A DNA stretch of 64,000 bases from Kribbella sp. VKM Ac-2568. Its GTDB lineage: Bacteria; Actinomycetota; Actinomycetes; Propionibacteriales; Kribbellaceae. The translations under genes and the position numbers were made by a program. The stretch lies in NCBI RefSeq assembly GCF_004345365.1, contig NZ_SLVF01000009.1:186001-250000 (forward strand). Reading direction: 5' to 3'. Under the pieces are notes generated by a model, which saw only the letters and a list, made by a program, of their open reading frames with translations, had not been told where the DNA came from and searched no databases. Within the stretch, counting starts at the first letter, position 1, and the number at the start of each line of letters is the position of its first letter. Below are positions 50,301 to 57,967 of the stretch, piece by piece.

Positions 50301-50671
50301 CCGGCGTCGGCGAGGCTGGTCGACCCAGTGGCGGACTCCACGGCGGTGGCGTCCTCGGAGGCGTCGAGCAGGCTGTCCTGGCCGCTGTTGCGGGCGGCGG
50401 CCTTCTTGGCCGGGCGCTTGGCGGCCGCCTTCTTCGCCGGGCGCTTGGCGGCCGCCTTCTTCGCCGGGGCGGGTGCCGGATCGGCGGCCTCGGCGTCTGC
50501 TTGGGTGCTGATCGCGGTGTCGGCGTCAGCGGGGGCGGTCTGCGCAGCGGCCTTCTTGGTCGTGCGCTTGCGGACCGTCTTCTTGGCAGCGGCCTTCTTG
50601 GCAGGCGGCTGCGTGGGGGCGGTGGCAGCCGGTTCGGCTGCCTCGGTGGTGTTCGGCTCGTTGTCGAGCAT
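47342..50671 (-). CDS. rne: Ribonuclease E/G (Rne/Rng family)
   Basis: 1109 residues. The first ~460 residues are a disordered extension with lysine/alanine repeats (AKRPAKKAAAKRPAKKAA) and acidic-arginine stretches. An S1 RNA-binding domain follows (VYLGRVQNVLPSMEAAFIDI), then the DNase I-like catalytic domain with the metal-binding aspartate in DRTEAMTVVDVNTGKF and IVIDFIDM, and a zinc-link-like CDHCGGRG. The C-terminal ~200 residues are again disordered, with pentapeptide D-Q repeats. Main mRNA-degrading and rRNA-processing endonuclease. Both disordered arms probably bind RNA or degradosome partners. Confidence 0.96.
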   Translation of the reverse strand: MLDNEPNTTEAAEPAATAPTQPPAKKAAAKKTVRKRTTKKAAAQTAPADADTAISTQADAEAADPAPAPAKKAAAKRPAKKAAAKRPAKKAAARNSGQDSLLDASEDATAVESATGSTSLADAGPVQSSADSAAQGGSDASAAPAKKTTRRRTSKKAAAAPQADLLTSDNPVSDGPVASADVAEEELTEEELAAAAEAAAQANVQAESTQAEPAEGGSRRRRRAPAAAAVLFQAPVDVPAQAAATSPVEATPAEAPSGRRTRRRSGAAETAANEQAAVTDAPEVVAETTGVAADEQPSSTRRRRSRRSRDAEEVAADRAEPVIEEAHNTEADEDTDEDHAAEADENDGEEGGEGTRRRRRRRGGRRRRKSGDADGSDDSAEEQDEDSEESDDQQDDTDEHGQSDEPEDETEGSGSSSRRRRRRRRRKGEDPGSAPDDPDETVVRVREPRSKTISNEITAVEGSTRLEAKKQRRREGRAAGRRRAPIVTEAEFLARRESVERTMVIRARGDLTQIAVSEDNVLVEHYVAQEEQVSLIGNVYLGRVQNVLPSMEAAFIDIGKGRNAVLYAGEVDWNTLGGGNGPRKIESVLKSGQAVLVQVTKDPIGHKGARLTNQISLPGRYVVYVPRGGNGGISRKLPDTERNRLKGILKDIVPDEAGVIVRTAAEGATEDELTADVRRLQTYWEDIEKKSKSGQAPQLLHGEPDLLIRVVRDLFTEDFTKLVISGDDAFDQVKEYVSDVAPHLADRVEKWSGDGDVFSNYRIDEQIKKALDRKVWLPSGGSLIIDRTEAMTVVDVNTGKFTGSGGNLEETVTKNNLEAAEEIVRQLRLRDIGGIIVIDFIDMVLELNRDLVLRRLVECLGRDRTKHQVAEVTSLGLVQMTRKRIGTGLLEAFSENCDHCGGRGLILHDEPKESRRRQDDGRNRGQQQSHADQTSDGEVAKKSSRSRNRGKGRGRGDGPDELPETEQHSHDAAQRLAQIAAASSVTNAEAQSDQAQGDRAQSDRSHGDQDQADRSPSDQSQGERPQDDHSQGDQASAAQAQEGSEGAAGDGAEAGAEKAQQNGSGRGGSTRRRRGGRSRAKADDSGDSDAGNNGSDAGVSAPELESTPV

Positions 50672-50817
50672 GCAGTGCGGGTCTCCTCAGGCCCTCCGGC
50701 GCATCCTGCGACCCCTGTCACGGGTCCGGCGCAGCCAGAAAGCGGTCTCGGTCTCGCCGATCCCGCAGTGTCAGCCGGTCCGGCGGAAGCCATCTGGATC
50801 CGCTCCCCCGGCGCTCG

Positions 50818-51654
50818 TCAGGGCGCAGATGGAGCGGCGGCGTCGCCCTCCGCTACATGCGTCTGGTGGTCGACCGCCTGGCCGGTCGCGGTCGCCTGGG
50901 TGGCGTCGCGGTCACGAGCGAGCGGATCGTCCACAGTGCCGGTGGCCGCGATGAGCGGGCCCTGGGCGAGCCTGGTCAGAAGAGCCGGGCCCGTCACCGG
51001 AAGCGTCGCTACTTCGAGCACGCCGGCGAGAACGTCGTCGGGTCTCACGGCCGGGGTTCCGTGCCGTAACACCACTTGCAGTATCGCACACGTCTCAACC
51101 GGCGCCGGTTCACTGCCGACCGCGAGTCGGAGAACGGCGTCCCGACAGTCGAACGAGCGAGGACCCCGTTTGGTCATGCGCTCGACGATGATTTCCTCCC
51201 GGGCGAGGAACGCATCGACCGCCTGCTGGGCGTCGGCCGGATCCACGCCGGGCAAAGCGATCAGCCACTCACTGGCCTCCAGCTGCTCCGCGAGCGACCT
51301 GGCGCCGGCGACCACCACCTCGACGATGTCCAGCCCGGTCGGCAGCGCCTCGTCCAGGTCCGCGCGGACCTGCTCAGGGTCACGCTCGTGTGTGAGCGAG
51401 ATCTCCAGGTATTCCGCCTCTGAGGCGGCCCCGGTCGGCGCGGCACCGGCGTACGAGATCTTCGGATGCGGGCTGAAACCGTGCGAGAAGGCGACCGGCA
51501 GCTCGGCGCGCCGGACCGCGCGCTCGAAGGCGCGCTGGAAGTCGCGGTGCGAGGTGAAGCGCAGCCGTCCCCGCTTGGCGAAGCGGATCCGCAACTTCTG
51601 CACGGCGGGAAGCTGCTGGGACGGCGGAGCCTGAACTGGTGCCACGAGCGCCAT
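50818..51654 (-). CDS. TIGR03936/DUF2344 radical-SAM-associated protein
   Basis: 278 residues. LRIRFAKRGRLRFTSHRDFQ, RAFERAVRRAELPVAFSHGF and SPHPKISYAGAAPTG are the conserved core of the DUF2344 family. It normally sits next to a B12-binding radical SAM protein and works with it; no such gene is upstream here. The C-terminal 30 residues are variable. It precedes rne, as usual in actinobacteria. Confidence 0.9.
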   Translation of the reverse strand: MALVAPVQAPPSQQLPAVQKLRIRFAKRGRLRFTSHRDFQRAFERAVRRAELPVAFSHGFSPHPKISYAGAAPTGAASEAEYLEISLTHERDPEQVRADLDEALPTGLDIVEVVVAGARSLAEQLEASEWLIALPGVDPADAQQAVDAFLAREEIIVERMTKRGPRSFDCRDAVLRLAVGSEPAPVETCAILQVVLRHGTPAVRPDDVLAGVLEVATLPVTGPALLTRLAQGPLIAATGTVDDPLARDRDATQATATGQAVDHQTHVAEGDAAAPSAP

Positions 51655-51712
51655 TCTGGCAGTTCCGCCGCGACGCGACTCATTCCGGGGCGGGACCCAA
51701 TCCGCGGCGGAC

Positions 51713-52033
51713 TCAGTCCAGGGCGACCTGGAGCACAGTGTCGATGAGGTTGGGGAAGCGGGATTCCAGGTCGGCGTGACGGAGGGTGGTCCAGCGCCGG
51801 TTGCCTTCCTCGCGCTGGTGGATGACGCCGGCTTCGCGGAGGACGCGGAAGTGGTGGGTGAGGGTGGACGGTGCCACCGAGACCGGGAAAGTGCCGCACG
51901 CGCGCTCGACGTCCTCGCGCAGGGTCCGGACGATCGTCAGCCGGGTCGGGTCCGCGAGGGCGTGCAGGACCTCGTAGACGGTCAGGTCCCCGGCATCGGG
52001 GTGGACCAGGGCCGGGCGCCGCGAGTTCGCCAT
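51713..52033 (-). CDS. ArsR family transcriptional regulator
   Basis: 106 residues. The winged helix reads YEVLHALADPTRLTIVRTLR, VSVAPSTLTHHFRVLREAGV and IHQREEGNRRWTTLRHADLE. No metal-binding CxC is seen in the usual helix, so it may sense something other than a metal. ATG at 52033 after AAAGGAATTTG. Divergent from the quinone oxidoreductase gene. Confidence 0.92.
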   Translation of the reverse strand: MANSRRPALVHPDAGDLTVYEVLHALADPTRLTIVRTLREDVERACGTFPVSVAPSTLTHHFRVLREAGVIHQREEGNRRWTTLRHADLESRFPNLIDTVLQVALD

Positions 52034-52035
52034 CA

Positions 52036-52106
52036 AATTCCTTTCGACGATCGTCGTACATGAGCGTAGTCTCGAACTCGACGTACGACGATCATCGAAA
52101 GGAATT
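52036..52106. promoter_or_regulatory. Mirrored divergent promoter with 24-bp inverted repeat
   Basis: The 24 bases at 52036-52059 and 52083-52106 are inverted repeats with one mismatch and a 23-base spacer. Each arm includes the ribosome binding site of its gene and a copy of CGACGATCGTCG (one copy has one change), a perfect 12-bp palindrome. Likely ArsR operators controlling both genes alike. Confidence 0.8.
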
Positions 52107-52110
52107 CGTG

Positions 52111-53082
52111 ATGCGCGCGCTGCTGTTCGACCGACCCGCTCCCGATGCGTCCACCACCCGGGTGGTGGACTTGGAAAGCCCTCTCCCCGGGTCTGGCGAG
52201 GTGGCGATCGACGTCCGGGCGGCGGGGGTGAACTTCATCGACGTGATGGCTCGGCGGGGTGATCCGGGGTACGCGACCGGGTGGCCGTTCGTGCCTGGGC
52301 TGGAGGTCGCGGGCACGGTTCGCGCACTCGGCGCAGGTGTCGACGGACCTGCCGTCGGTACGCCGGTCGCCGCGTTCACGGGGTCCGGCGGGCTCGCGGA
52401 GGTCGCCCTGGTGCGGGCCGAACTGGTGGCGGCGATTCCGGAGGGCCTCTCGTTCGAGCAGGCGGCTGCCGCGCCGGGCACGCTCACCACGGCCGCCCTA
52501 CTGCTCAACCGCCTTCAACCTGGTGAGTCGGTGCTCGTCCACTCGGCCGCGGGTGGCGTCGGCCAGGCGCTGGCGTCGCTCGCGCGGCTGCGCGGTGCCG
52601 GCCTCCTGCTCGGCACGGTCGGCGGGGCCAGCCGGGTCCAGGCCGCGGAGAAGGCCGGGTACGACGCAGCGATGGTTCGTGGTGACGGGTTGGTCGACGC
52701 CGTGCGCGAGCGGACCGGCGGTCAGGGCGTCGACCTGATCCTCGATCCGCAGGGCACGGAGTGGCTCGACACCGATCTGGACCTGGTCGCGCCGGGCGGT
52801 CGGATCGTGTTGTTCGGCAATGCTGGTGGCACTCCGCTTGCTCCCCTGGCGCTTGGACCGTTGTTCGGCGGGAACGCGTCGGTCGGCGGGTTCAGCATCC
52901 GTGGGTACTCCACCAAGGCGCCGCACCTGGTGGCTGCGGCCCTCACGGATGTGCTCGGCAAACTCGCAGAGGGCGCGCTGACCGTTGACCCGACGGTTGT
53001 TGACGGCCTCGACCGTGCCGCCGAGGCCCAGCAGGCCTTGGCGGACGGCCGCGGCGACGGGAAGTACGTCGTACGGCTCTAG
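52111..53082 (+). CDS. NADPH:quinone oxidoreductase-type medium-chain dehydrogenase
   Basis: 323 residues of the zinc-free MDR family. GroES-like N-domain has VDVRAAGVNFIDVMARRGDP-like text (AAGVNFIDVMARRG), and the Rossmann domain has VLVHSAAGGVGQALASLAR with the AxxGxxG loop. No zinc ligands are visible. It reduces quinones or enones with NADPH. The ArsR regulator facing it through the mirrored promoter should control it. ATG after AAAGGA. Confidence 0.92.
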   Translation: MRALLFDRPAPDASTTRVVDLESPLPGSGEVAIDVRAAGVNFIDVMARRGDPGYATGWPFVPGLEVAGTVRALGAGVDGPAVGTPVAAFTGSGGLAEVALVRAELVAAIPEGLSFEQAAAAPGTLTTAALLLNRLQPGESVLVHSAAGGVGQALASLARLRGAGLLLGTVGGASRVQAAEKAGYDAAMVRGDGLVDAVRERTGGQGVDLILDPQGTEWLDTDLDLVAPGGRIVLFGNAGGTPLAPLALGPLFGGNASVGGFSIRGYSTKAPHLVAAALTDVLGKLAEGALTVDPTVVDGLDRAAEAQQALADGRGDGKYVVRL

Positions 53083-53211
53083 GTGTAGCCGGGTACCGCT
53101 CTGGCGTACCCGGCCGGGACTTTGGTGACACCTAGGCCCGGTGGCGATGGCGGCGCTGTTTGTGGGGGTGCTGTTCGGACCCGGCGGCACCGGCGTGCTG
53201 GCCGAGTGCGC

Positions 53212-53712
53212 CTAGGGCTGGGTGGCGGATTTGCCGGTTAGGTAGAGGGACCAGGCGAGAAGGCCGAAGGCGACTGTGCTGAGGACGGATCGGATCAGGT
53301 TGTAGGAGCTCCACCGGGCCTCGTTGAACGCGGTGCGGGCGGCGGTGACGTCGATGGTGTCGGGGTCACCGGCCGCCTTGAGCGCGTCGTTCAAAGGGAC
53401 GTTGATGGCGATCGTGATGATCACCGTGATCAGGTTGAGCACAAAGGCGATCGCGATCCACGCCAGCGCGTCCTCCCCGAGGCTCAGCAGTCCGGCGACG
53501 AGCGTGAGAACCAGGGAGCCGAGGAACCCCAAGCCCAGGAACAACGGGTTGAGGATCGCCCGGTCGACCGCCTGGAACGCCCCGACGAAGGTCTTGTCGT
53601 CGGTCTTCCCCAGCCCGGGCATGAAGGCATTCGAATAGATCACGTACACCCCCGCCATGAGCCCGGTGGTGAGGGCCGCCGCCAGCAGAAGGGCCACTCG
53701 CAGTCCGTTCAT
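53212..53712 (-). CDS. DUF1772 (anthrone oxygenase-like) membrane protein
   Basis: 166 residues with four transmembrane helices. DUF1772 marks are VYVIYSNAFMPGLGKTDDKT, FVGAFQAVDRAILNPLFLGL and the loop NVPLNDALKAAGDPDTID with RWSSYNLIRSV. Related proteins are linked to anthrone oxidation in polyketide clusters, but most are uncharacterised. Ten bases downstream of the M64 peptidase gene on the same strand. Confidence 0.88.
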   Translation of the reverse strand: MNGLRVALLLAAALTTGLMAGVYVIYSNAFMPGLGKTDDKTFVGAFQAVDRAILNPLFLGLGFLGSLVLTLVAGLLSLGEDALAWIAIAFVLNLITVIITIAINVPLNDALKAAGDPDTIDVTAARTAFNEARWSSYNLIRSVLSTVAFGLLAWSLYLTGKSATQP

Positions 53713-53722
53713 GTCGCCGTCC

Positions 53723-56038
53723 TCAGAGACCCGCGCACTGGCCTGCGCGCGGACCAGAGACCTGGTTCGGGGCTTGCAGGTTGACCGGGGCGGTGGTGTT
53801 GGAGGTGCAGTTGAGGGGGCCGTTGATCTTGTTGCCGGCCAGGACTACGGGCTCGGCGGTTCGGGCGCCGGTGACCGAAACCGGGCCGCTGACGGCAGTC
53901 CCGACCAGTACTGCGCTTCGGGTCGTGCCGTCCAGTGAGACCGGGCCGCTGACCGTACTGCGGAGCAGGTGCAGGTCGGCCGCCATGGCAGCGCTCACGG
54001 GTCCGGAGATCTTGGAGTCCGTGGCGACCAGTGAGGCTCCGGCGCGGATCGAGATCTCGCCGTTGATCGTTGCCCCCTGCAAGCAAGTGACGCCGGAAGC
54101 CACTACCAGCGGGCTGTTCCGGACCCCGGTGATCGTCGTCGTGCAGGTCGGAGCCGGGCGTAGCAAGGTGACCGCGAACCGGCGCGGGGTACCGATGTTG
54201 CCGGAGGCATCGATGGCGCGGTACTCGACCTGGTGCCGGCCGTAGCCGGACGGGACCTCGTCCCAGGGGACCACCCGCGGGACGCCGAGCTTGCCGTAGA
54301 CGAGCTGGTCGATCTCGGTGCCCTCGGCGGTGAAACGGAACGGGGCGTTCGCGTCGGTCGGCCAGCCGTAGTAGTTGTACCAACCGTCGCCGTCCACCCG
54401 GAACTCCGGCACGACGTACCCGGTGCTGTCGTCAGTGGCCTTCAGGTCCATCGTGAAGGCGTCGTTGTAGATGTACTCCGGGCCGGCCGGCTTCTGCACC
54501 TTCAGGAGGGGCTTGGAGAGGGTGGAGTCCACGGTCGGCTCGACGCCGTCGACCTGCCAGGTGAGGGTGTCGCTGCCGACCGAGGCGGTCAGGGTGTGGG
54601 GTCCGGTCAGGTTCAGCGGGGCGAGGGCGAAGTCGCGGTCGTTCCCCGGCTTCGCCACCACGCTGCCGTCAACCCGCCACTCGACAGCAGGCTGGGCGGA
54701 GTCGGACTGCGTGGTCTCCACGTAGACCACCTCGTCGGCGTTCACCGGGTGTTCGGTGGAGGTCGATGTGGTGAAGGTTGCCTCACCGGCAGCGGAAGAC
54801 GGGGCTGCCAGGGTGGGGTTGAGGGTCCAGGTGCGGGTGGCGGTTAGGGCGGTGGAGGCTCGGACTGCGGGGTCTCGGACGAAGGTTGTGGGGTCGACGA
54901 TCTTGGCTGTCAGGGTGTGGGGGCCGGGGGTGAGCGTGAGGGAGCCCAGGTCCACCGCGCGGCTGTTGGCGGTGTTGAGGACTGTGCCGTCTAGGGTCCA
55001 GGTGACAGTTAGTTCGTGGCTGGCGGGGTGGAGGGTTTGGAGCCAGACGACCTGGTCGGGCGCGACCTGGCCGGCGGGGGTGCTGGACTGGAAGAGCGTG
55101 GCTCGCGACGAGATGCGCTGGGTCATGCGCTCGCGGGAGACCTGGTCGAAGTAGTAGCCGAGAACCTTCATCATCGAGTGTTTGCTCGGGCGCCAGACAC
55201 CCGAACCGGCGTACATGCCGGCCTCGAAGCGGGCGATCTTGCCGCCCGACTCGCTGTCCTCGCCGAGCCAGCGGAACCACTTCTTCTGCTGGTCGAGCAT
55301 CTGCTGCTCGGTCAGCAGCGTGTGGTGGATCGAACTGGGCTCCGGACCCTCGTACGGCGCACCGCGCTCGCCGCGGGCGTAGTAGTCGTACTCGTCCTGG
55401 AGTCCGCCGAGCGAGTGGCCGAGCTCGTGCGGGGTGATCAGCGCGGACAGCGCGTTGCCGCCTGATGCGGTGGCGTAGGTGCCACCGGCGCCGCCATAGG
55501 TGTCGCTGTTGCCGATAGCAAGAATCTGCCGGTTCGACGCGGTGGTGCCGGGCACCAGGTCGGCGTACTGGCCGGCGGCGGTGGAGCTGACGGTCAGCAG
55601 GCGCTGCACGCTGGCCGGGTTGCAGCCGCCCCAGAAGCCCATCTGCAGCGGGGTGTCCACCTTGGGCGAGGTGAGGTCCGGGTCGCAGTCGACGCCGCTC
55701 TCGGGCGAGGCGATCTCGACCGCGTAGACGTTGACGTAGTTGCGGTACGACTTGAACGGCTCGATGCTCCAGAGCACGTTCAGGTGCTTGTCCACCTGCT
55801 CACGGAACTTGGGCAGCTCGGCCTCGGTGTATCCGTCGCCCATCACCACGAGGTTGAAACGCGACGACGCCGGCCCGGTCACCTGCAAAGGCACCACGGT
55901 CGCAGCGCCCGCGGCGGCGCTCGCGGCGGCGCTCGCGGTGGCGGCGGTGGCGGTCGATGCGGCGGTCGTGGCGACCGGCAGGCCGGCGAACACCGCCGCC
56001 ACCACGGTCAGGCTCGCCGTCAGTCTCCTGGTCCTCAC
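53723..56038 (-). CDS. Secreted M64-type metallopeptidase
   Basis: 771 residues. A signal peptide (RRLTASLTVVAAVFAGLPVA) and an alanine-rich linker come first. The M64 (IgA peptidase) domain has FNLVVMGDGYTEAELPKFRE and the zinc motif HELGHSLGGLQDEYD near residue 204. Several beta-sandwich Ig-like modules follow, and a C-terminal run of GPVS-type repeats (SGPVSAAMAADL, SGPVSLDGTTRS, SGPVSVTGARTA, NGPLNCTSN). Start GTG after GGGAGG. Acts outside the cell; the host substrate is unknown. Confidence 0.9.
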   Translation of the reverse strand: MRTRRLTASLTVVAAVFAGLPVATTAASTATAATASAAASAAAGAATVVPLQVTGPASSRFNLVVMGDGYTEAELPKFREQVDKHLNVLWSIEPFKSYRNYVNVYAVEIASPESGVDCDPDLTSPKVDTPLQMGFWGGCNPASVQRLLTVSSTAAGQYADLVPGTTASNRQILAIGNSDTYGGAGGTYATASGGNALSALITPHELGHSLGGLQDEYDYYARGERGAPYEGPEPSSIHHTLLTEQQMLDQQKKWFRWLGEDSESGGKIARFEAGMYAGSGVWRPSKHSMMKVLGYYFDQVSRERMTQRISSRATLFQSSTPAGQVAPDQVVWLQTLHPASHELTVTWTLDGTVLNTANSRAVDLGSLTLTPGPHTLTAKIVDPTTFVRDPAVRASTALTATRTWTLNPTLAAPSSAAGEATFTTSTSTEHPVNADEVVYVETTQSDSAQPAVEWRVDGSVVAKPGNDRDFALAPLNLTGPHTLTASVGSDTLTWQVDGVEPTVDSTLSKPLLKVQKPAGPEYIYNDAFTMDLKATDDSTGYVVPEFRVDGDGWYNYYGWPTDANAPFRFTAEGTEIDQLVYGKLGVPRVVPWDEVPSGYGRHQVEYRAIDASGNIGTPRRFAVTLLRPAPTCTTTITGVRNSPLVVASGVTCLQGATINGEISIRAGASLVATDSKISGPVSAAMAADLHLLRSTVSGPVSLDGTTRSAVLVGTAVSGPVSVTGARTAEPVVLAGNKINGPLNCTSNTTAPVNLQAPNQVSGPRAGQCAGL

Positions 56039-56200
56039 AACCCGGCCCTCCCCAGCTCGGCGGACATGCTGTGAGAACCCTACGGATGGTGGGTACCGGA
56101 TGTCAGTGGTTCCCGCGCGCCGACTTGGGCGGCAACCGCAGCGGCGGCGGGGCGTCGTACGGCATCATGAGGCTCGGGGAAACGTGAGGAAAGGACATCG

Positions 56201-57001
56201 ATGACGGAACCGGCGCATTCGCCGCGGCCCGAGCCGGAGCAGGTGAACCCGGTCGACGACGGCGACGGTGATGGCAAGGGCATCTACTGGGTGCTGAAGA
56301 ACGTGCTGCTCGGCCCGCCGGTCAGGCGTATCTTCCGGCCCAAGGTGGAGGGCGCCGAGCACATCCCGGCACTGGGACCGGCGATCATCGCCAGCAACCA
56401 CCTCTCCTACGTGGACTGGATCTTCATGCCGCTGGTGGTCCGCCGCCGGGTCACCTTCGTGGCCAAGTCCGACTATTTCACCGGCGCCGGGGTCAAGGGC
56501 CGGTTCCAGCGCGGTTTCTTCAAGGGCACCGGCCAGGTGCCGATCGACCGGTCCGGCGGGTCCGCGTCCGAGGGTGCCATCCGGGCCGGCATGAAGGTGC
56601 TGGAGCGCGGCGAGCTGTTCGGCATCTACCCCGAGGGCACCCGCTCGCACGACGGCAAGCTCTACAAGGGCCGGACCGGTGTCGCCCGGCTGGCGCTGGA
56701 GGCGAAGGTCCCGGTGATCCCGTGCGGGGTGATCGGCACCGACGTAGTCGCGCCGCCCGGCAAGGTGGTCGCCTCGCTGGCTTCCCCGACGGTCAAGTTC
56801 GGCGAGCCGCTGGACTTCTCCCGGTACGACGGGATGGAGGGCGACCGGTTGATCCTGCGGGCCGTCACCGACGAGATCATGTACAAGATCATGGAGCTGT
56901 CCGGCCAGGAGTACGTCGACATGTACGCCACCAAGGCCAAGTCGCTGGAAGGCCGGGCGACCACCGGCGCCCCCAAGAAAGTCCGTAAGACGGACACCTG
57001 A
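56201..57001 (+). CDS. 1-acylglycerol-3-phosphate acyltransferase-like (PlsC family)
   Basis: 266 residues. Acyltransferase motif I is SNHLSYVDWIF (H-x4-D), motif III YPEGTRSHDGKLYKGRTG, and the CGVIGTD region is motif IV. Membrane-associated glycerolipid synthesis enzyme. ATG after GGAAAGGA. 39 bases before pheA, probably one transcript or two overlapping ones. Confidence 0.92.
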   Translation: MTEPAHSPRPEPEQVNPVDDGDGDGKGIYWVLKNVLLGPPVRRIFRPKVEGAEHIPALGPAIIASNHLSYVDWIFMPLVVRRRVTFVAKSDYFTGAGVKGRFQRGFFKGTGQVPIDRSGGSASEGAIRAGMKVLERGELFGIYPEGTRSHDGKLYKGRTGVARLALEAKVPVIPCGVIGTDVVAPPGKVVASLASPTVKFGEPLDFSRYDGMEGDRLILRAVTDEIMYKIMELSGQEYVDMYATKAKSLEGRATTGAPKKVRKTDT

Positions 57002-57040
57002 TCCAGAGGGTGAGACACCGTGGCGCTAGGCTGGGAAACC

Positions 57041-57919
57041 GTGAACGGACCGATCGCTTACCAGGGTGAGCCAGGCGCCAACTCGGCGATGGCCTGCACC
57101 GAGATGTTCCCGGACCGCGAGCAGTTGCCCTGCACGACGTTCGAGGACGCGCTCGAGGCGGTCAGCACCGGCCGGGCCGGGCTGGCGATGATCCCGGTGG
57201 ATAACTCGATCGCGGGCCGCGTCGCGGACATCCACCACCTGCTGCCGGACTCCGGGCTGCACATCATCGGCGAGTTCTTCCTGCCCATCCACTTCCAGCT
57301 GATGGCCGCCCCGGGCACCTCGATCGAGTCGATCAAGACGGTTCGCAGCCACGTGCACGCCCTCGGCCAGTGCCGCAAGATCATCCGCGAGCACGGCTGG
57401 TCGACCGTCGTCGCCGACGACACGGCCGGCGCCGCCCGCGAGATCTCGGAGCTGAAGGACCCGACTGTCGCTTCGCTGTCGCCGGTGGCCGCAGCCGGGC
57501 TCTACGGACTGGACATCCTGGCCGAGGACGTCGAGGACGAGCACCACAACACCACCCGCTTCCTGGTGCTGTCCCGCGAGCCGCACGTGCCGCCCGTCGG
57601 CTCCGGACCGATCATCACCAGCTTCGTGTACCGCGTCCGCAACGTGCCGGCCGCGCTGTACAAGGCGATGGGCGGCTTCGCGACCAACGGCGTCAACATG
57701 ACCAAGCTGGAGAGCTACCAGCTCGGCGGGTCCTTCTTCGCGACCCAGTTCTACGCCGACGTGGAAGGTCACCCGGACGACCCGCACGTGGCGCTCGCCC
57801 TGGAGGAGCTCGCCTTCTTCTCGGTCGAGGTCCGGCTGCTGGGCGTCTACCCGGCGCACCCGTTCCGCGAGCAGATCGCCGAACCGGCCGCCAACCGCGC
57901 CCTCCGCCCGCACCACTGA
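57041..57919 (+). CDS. pheA: Prephenate dehydratase
   Basis: 292 residues from GTG at 57041. The start IAYQGEPGANSAMACTEMFP is followed by FEDALEAVSTGRAGLAMIPV, the catalytic NTTRF motif and an ACT regulatory domain with KLESYQLGG, where the phenylalanine-binding site lies. Makes phenylpyruvate for phenylalanine synthesis. TAGGCT at 57026-57031 is nine bases before the GTG, so a leaderless transcript is likely; GTG at 57020 with GAGGGTGAG upstream is the alternative. Confidence 0.93.
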   Translation: MNGPIAYQGEPGANSAMACTEMFPDREQLPCTTFEDALEAVSTGRAGLAMIPVDNSIAGRVADIHHLLPDSGLHIIGEFFLPIHFQLMAAPGTSIESIKTVRSHVHALGQCRKIIREHGWSTVVADDTAGAAREISELKDPTVASLSPVAAAGLYGLDILAEDVEDEHHNTTRFLVLSREPHVPPVGSGPIITSFVYRVRNVPAALYKAMGGFATNGVNMTKLESYQLGGSFFATQFYADVEGHPDDPHVALALEELAFFSVEVRLLGVYPAHPFREQIAEPAANRALRPHH

Positions 57920-57967
57920 CGCGCCGCCGAAGGACCAACGGACCGCTGAGGTTCTACGTTGGGCCTC

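Noticed and set aside
47585..51634. Very long open frame (about 1349 codons) on the plus strand
   Set aside because: It is antisense to rne and the DUF2344 gene; its valine/leucine/glycine-rich text is the complement of the GC-rich repeats, with no domain.
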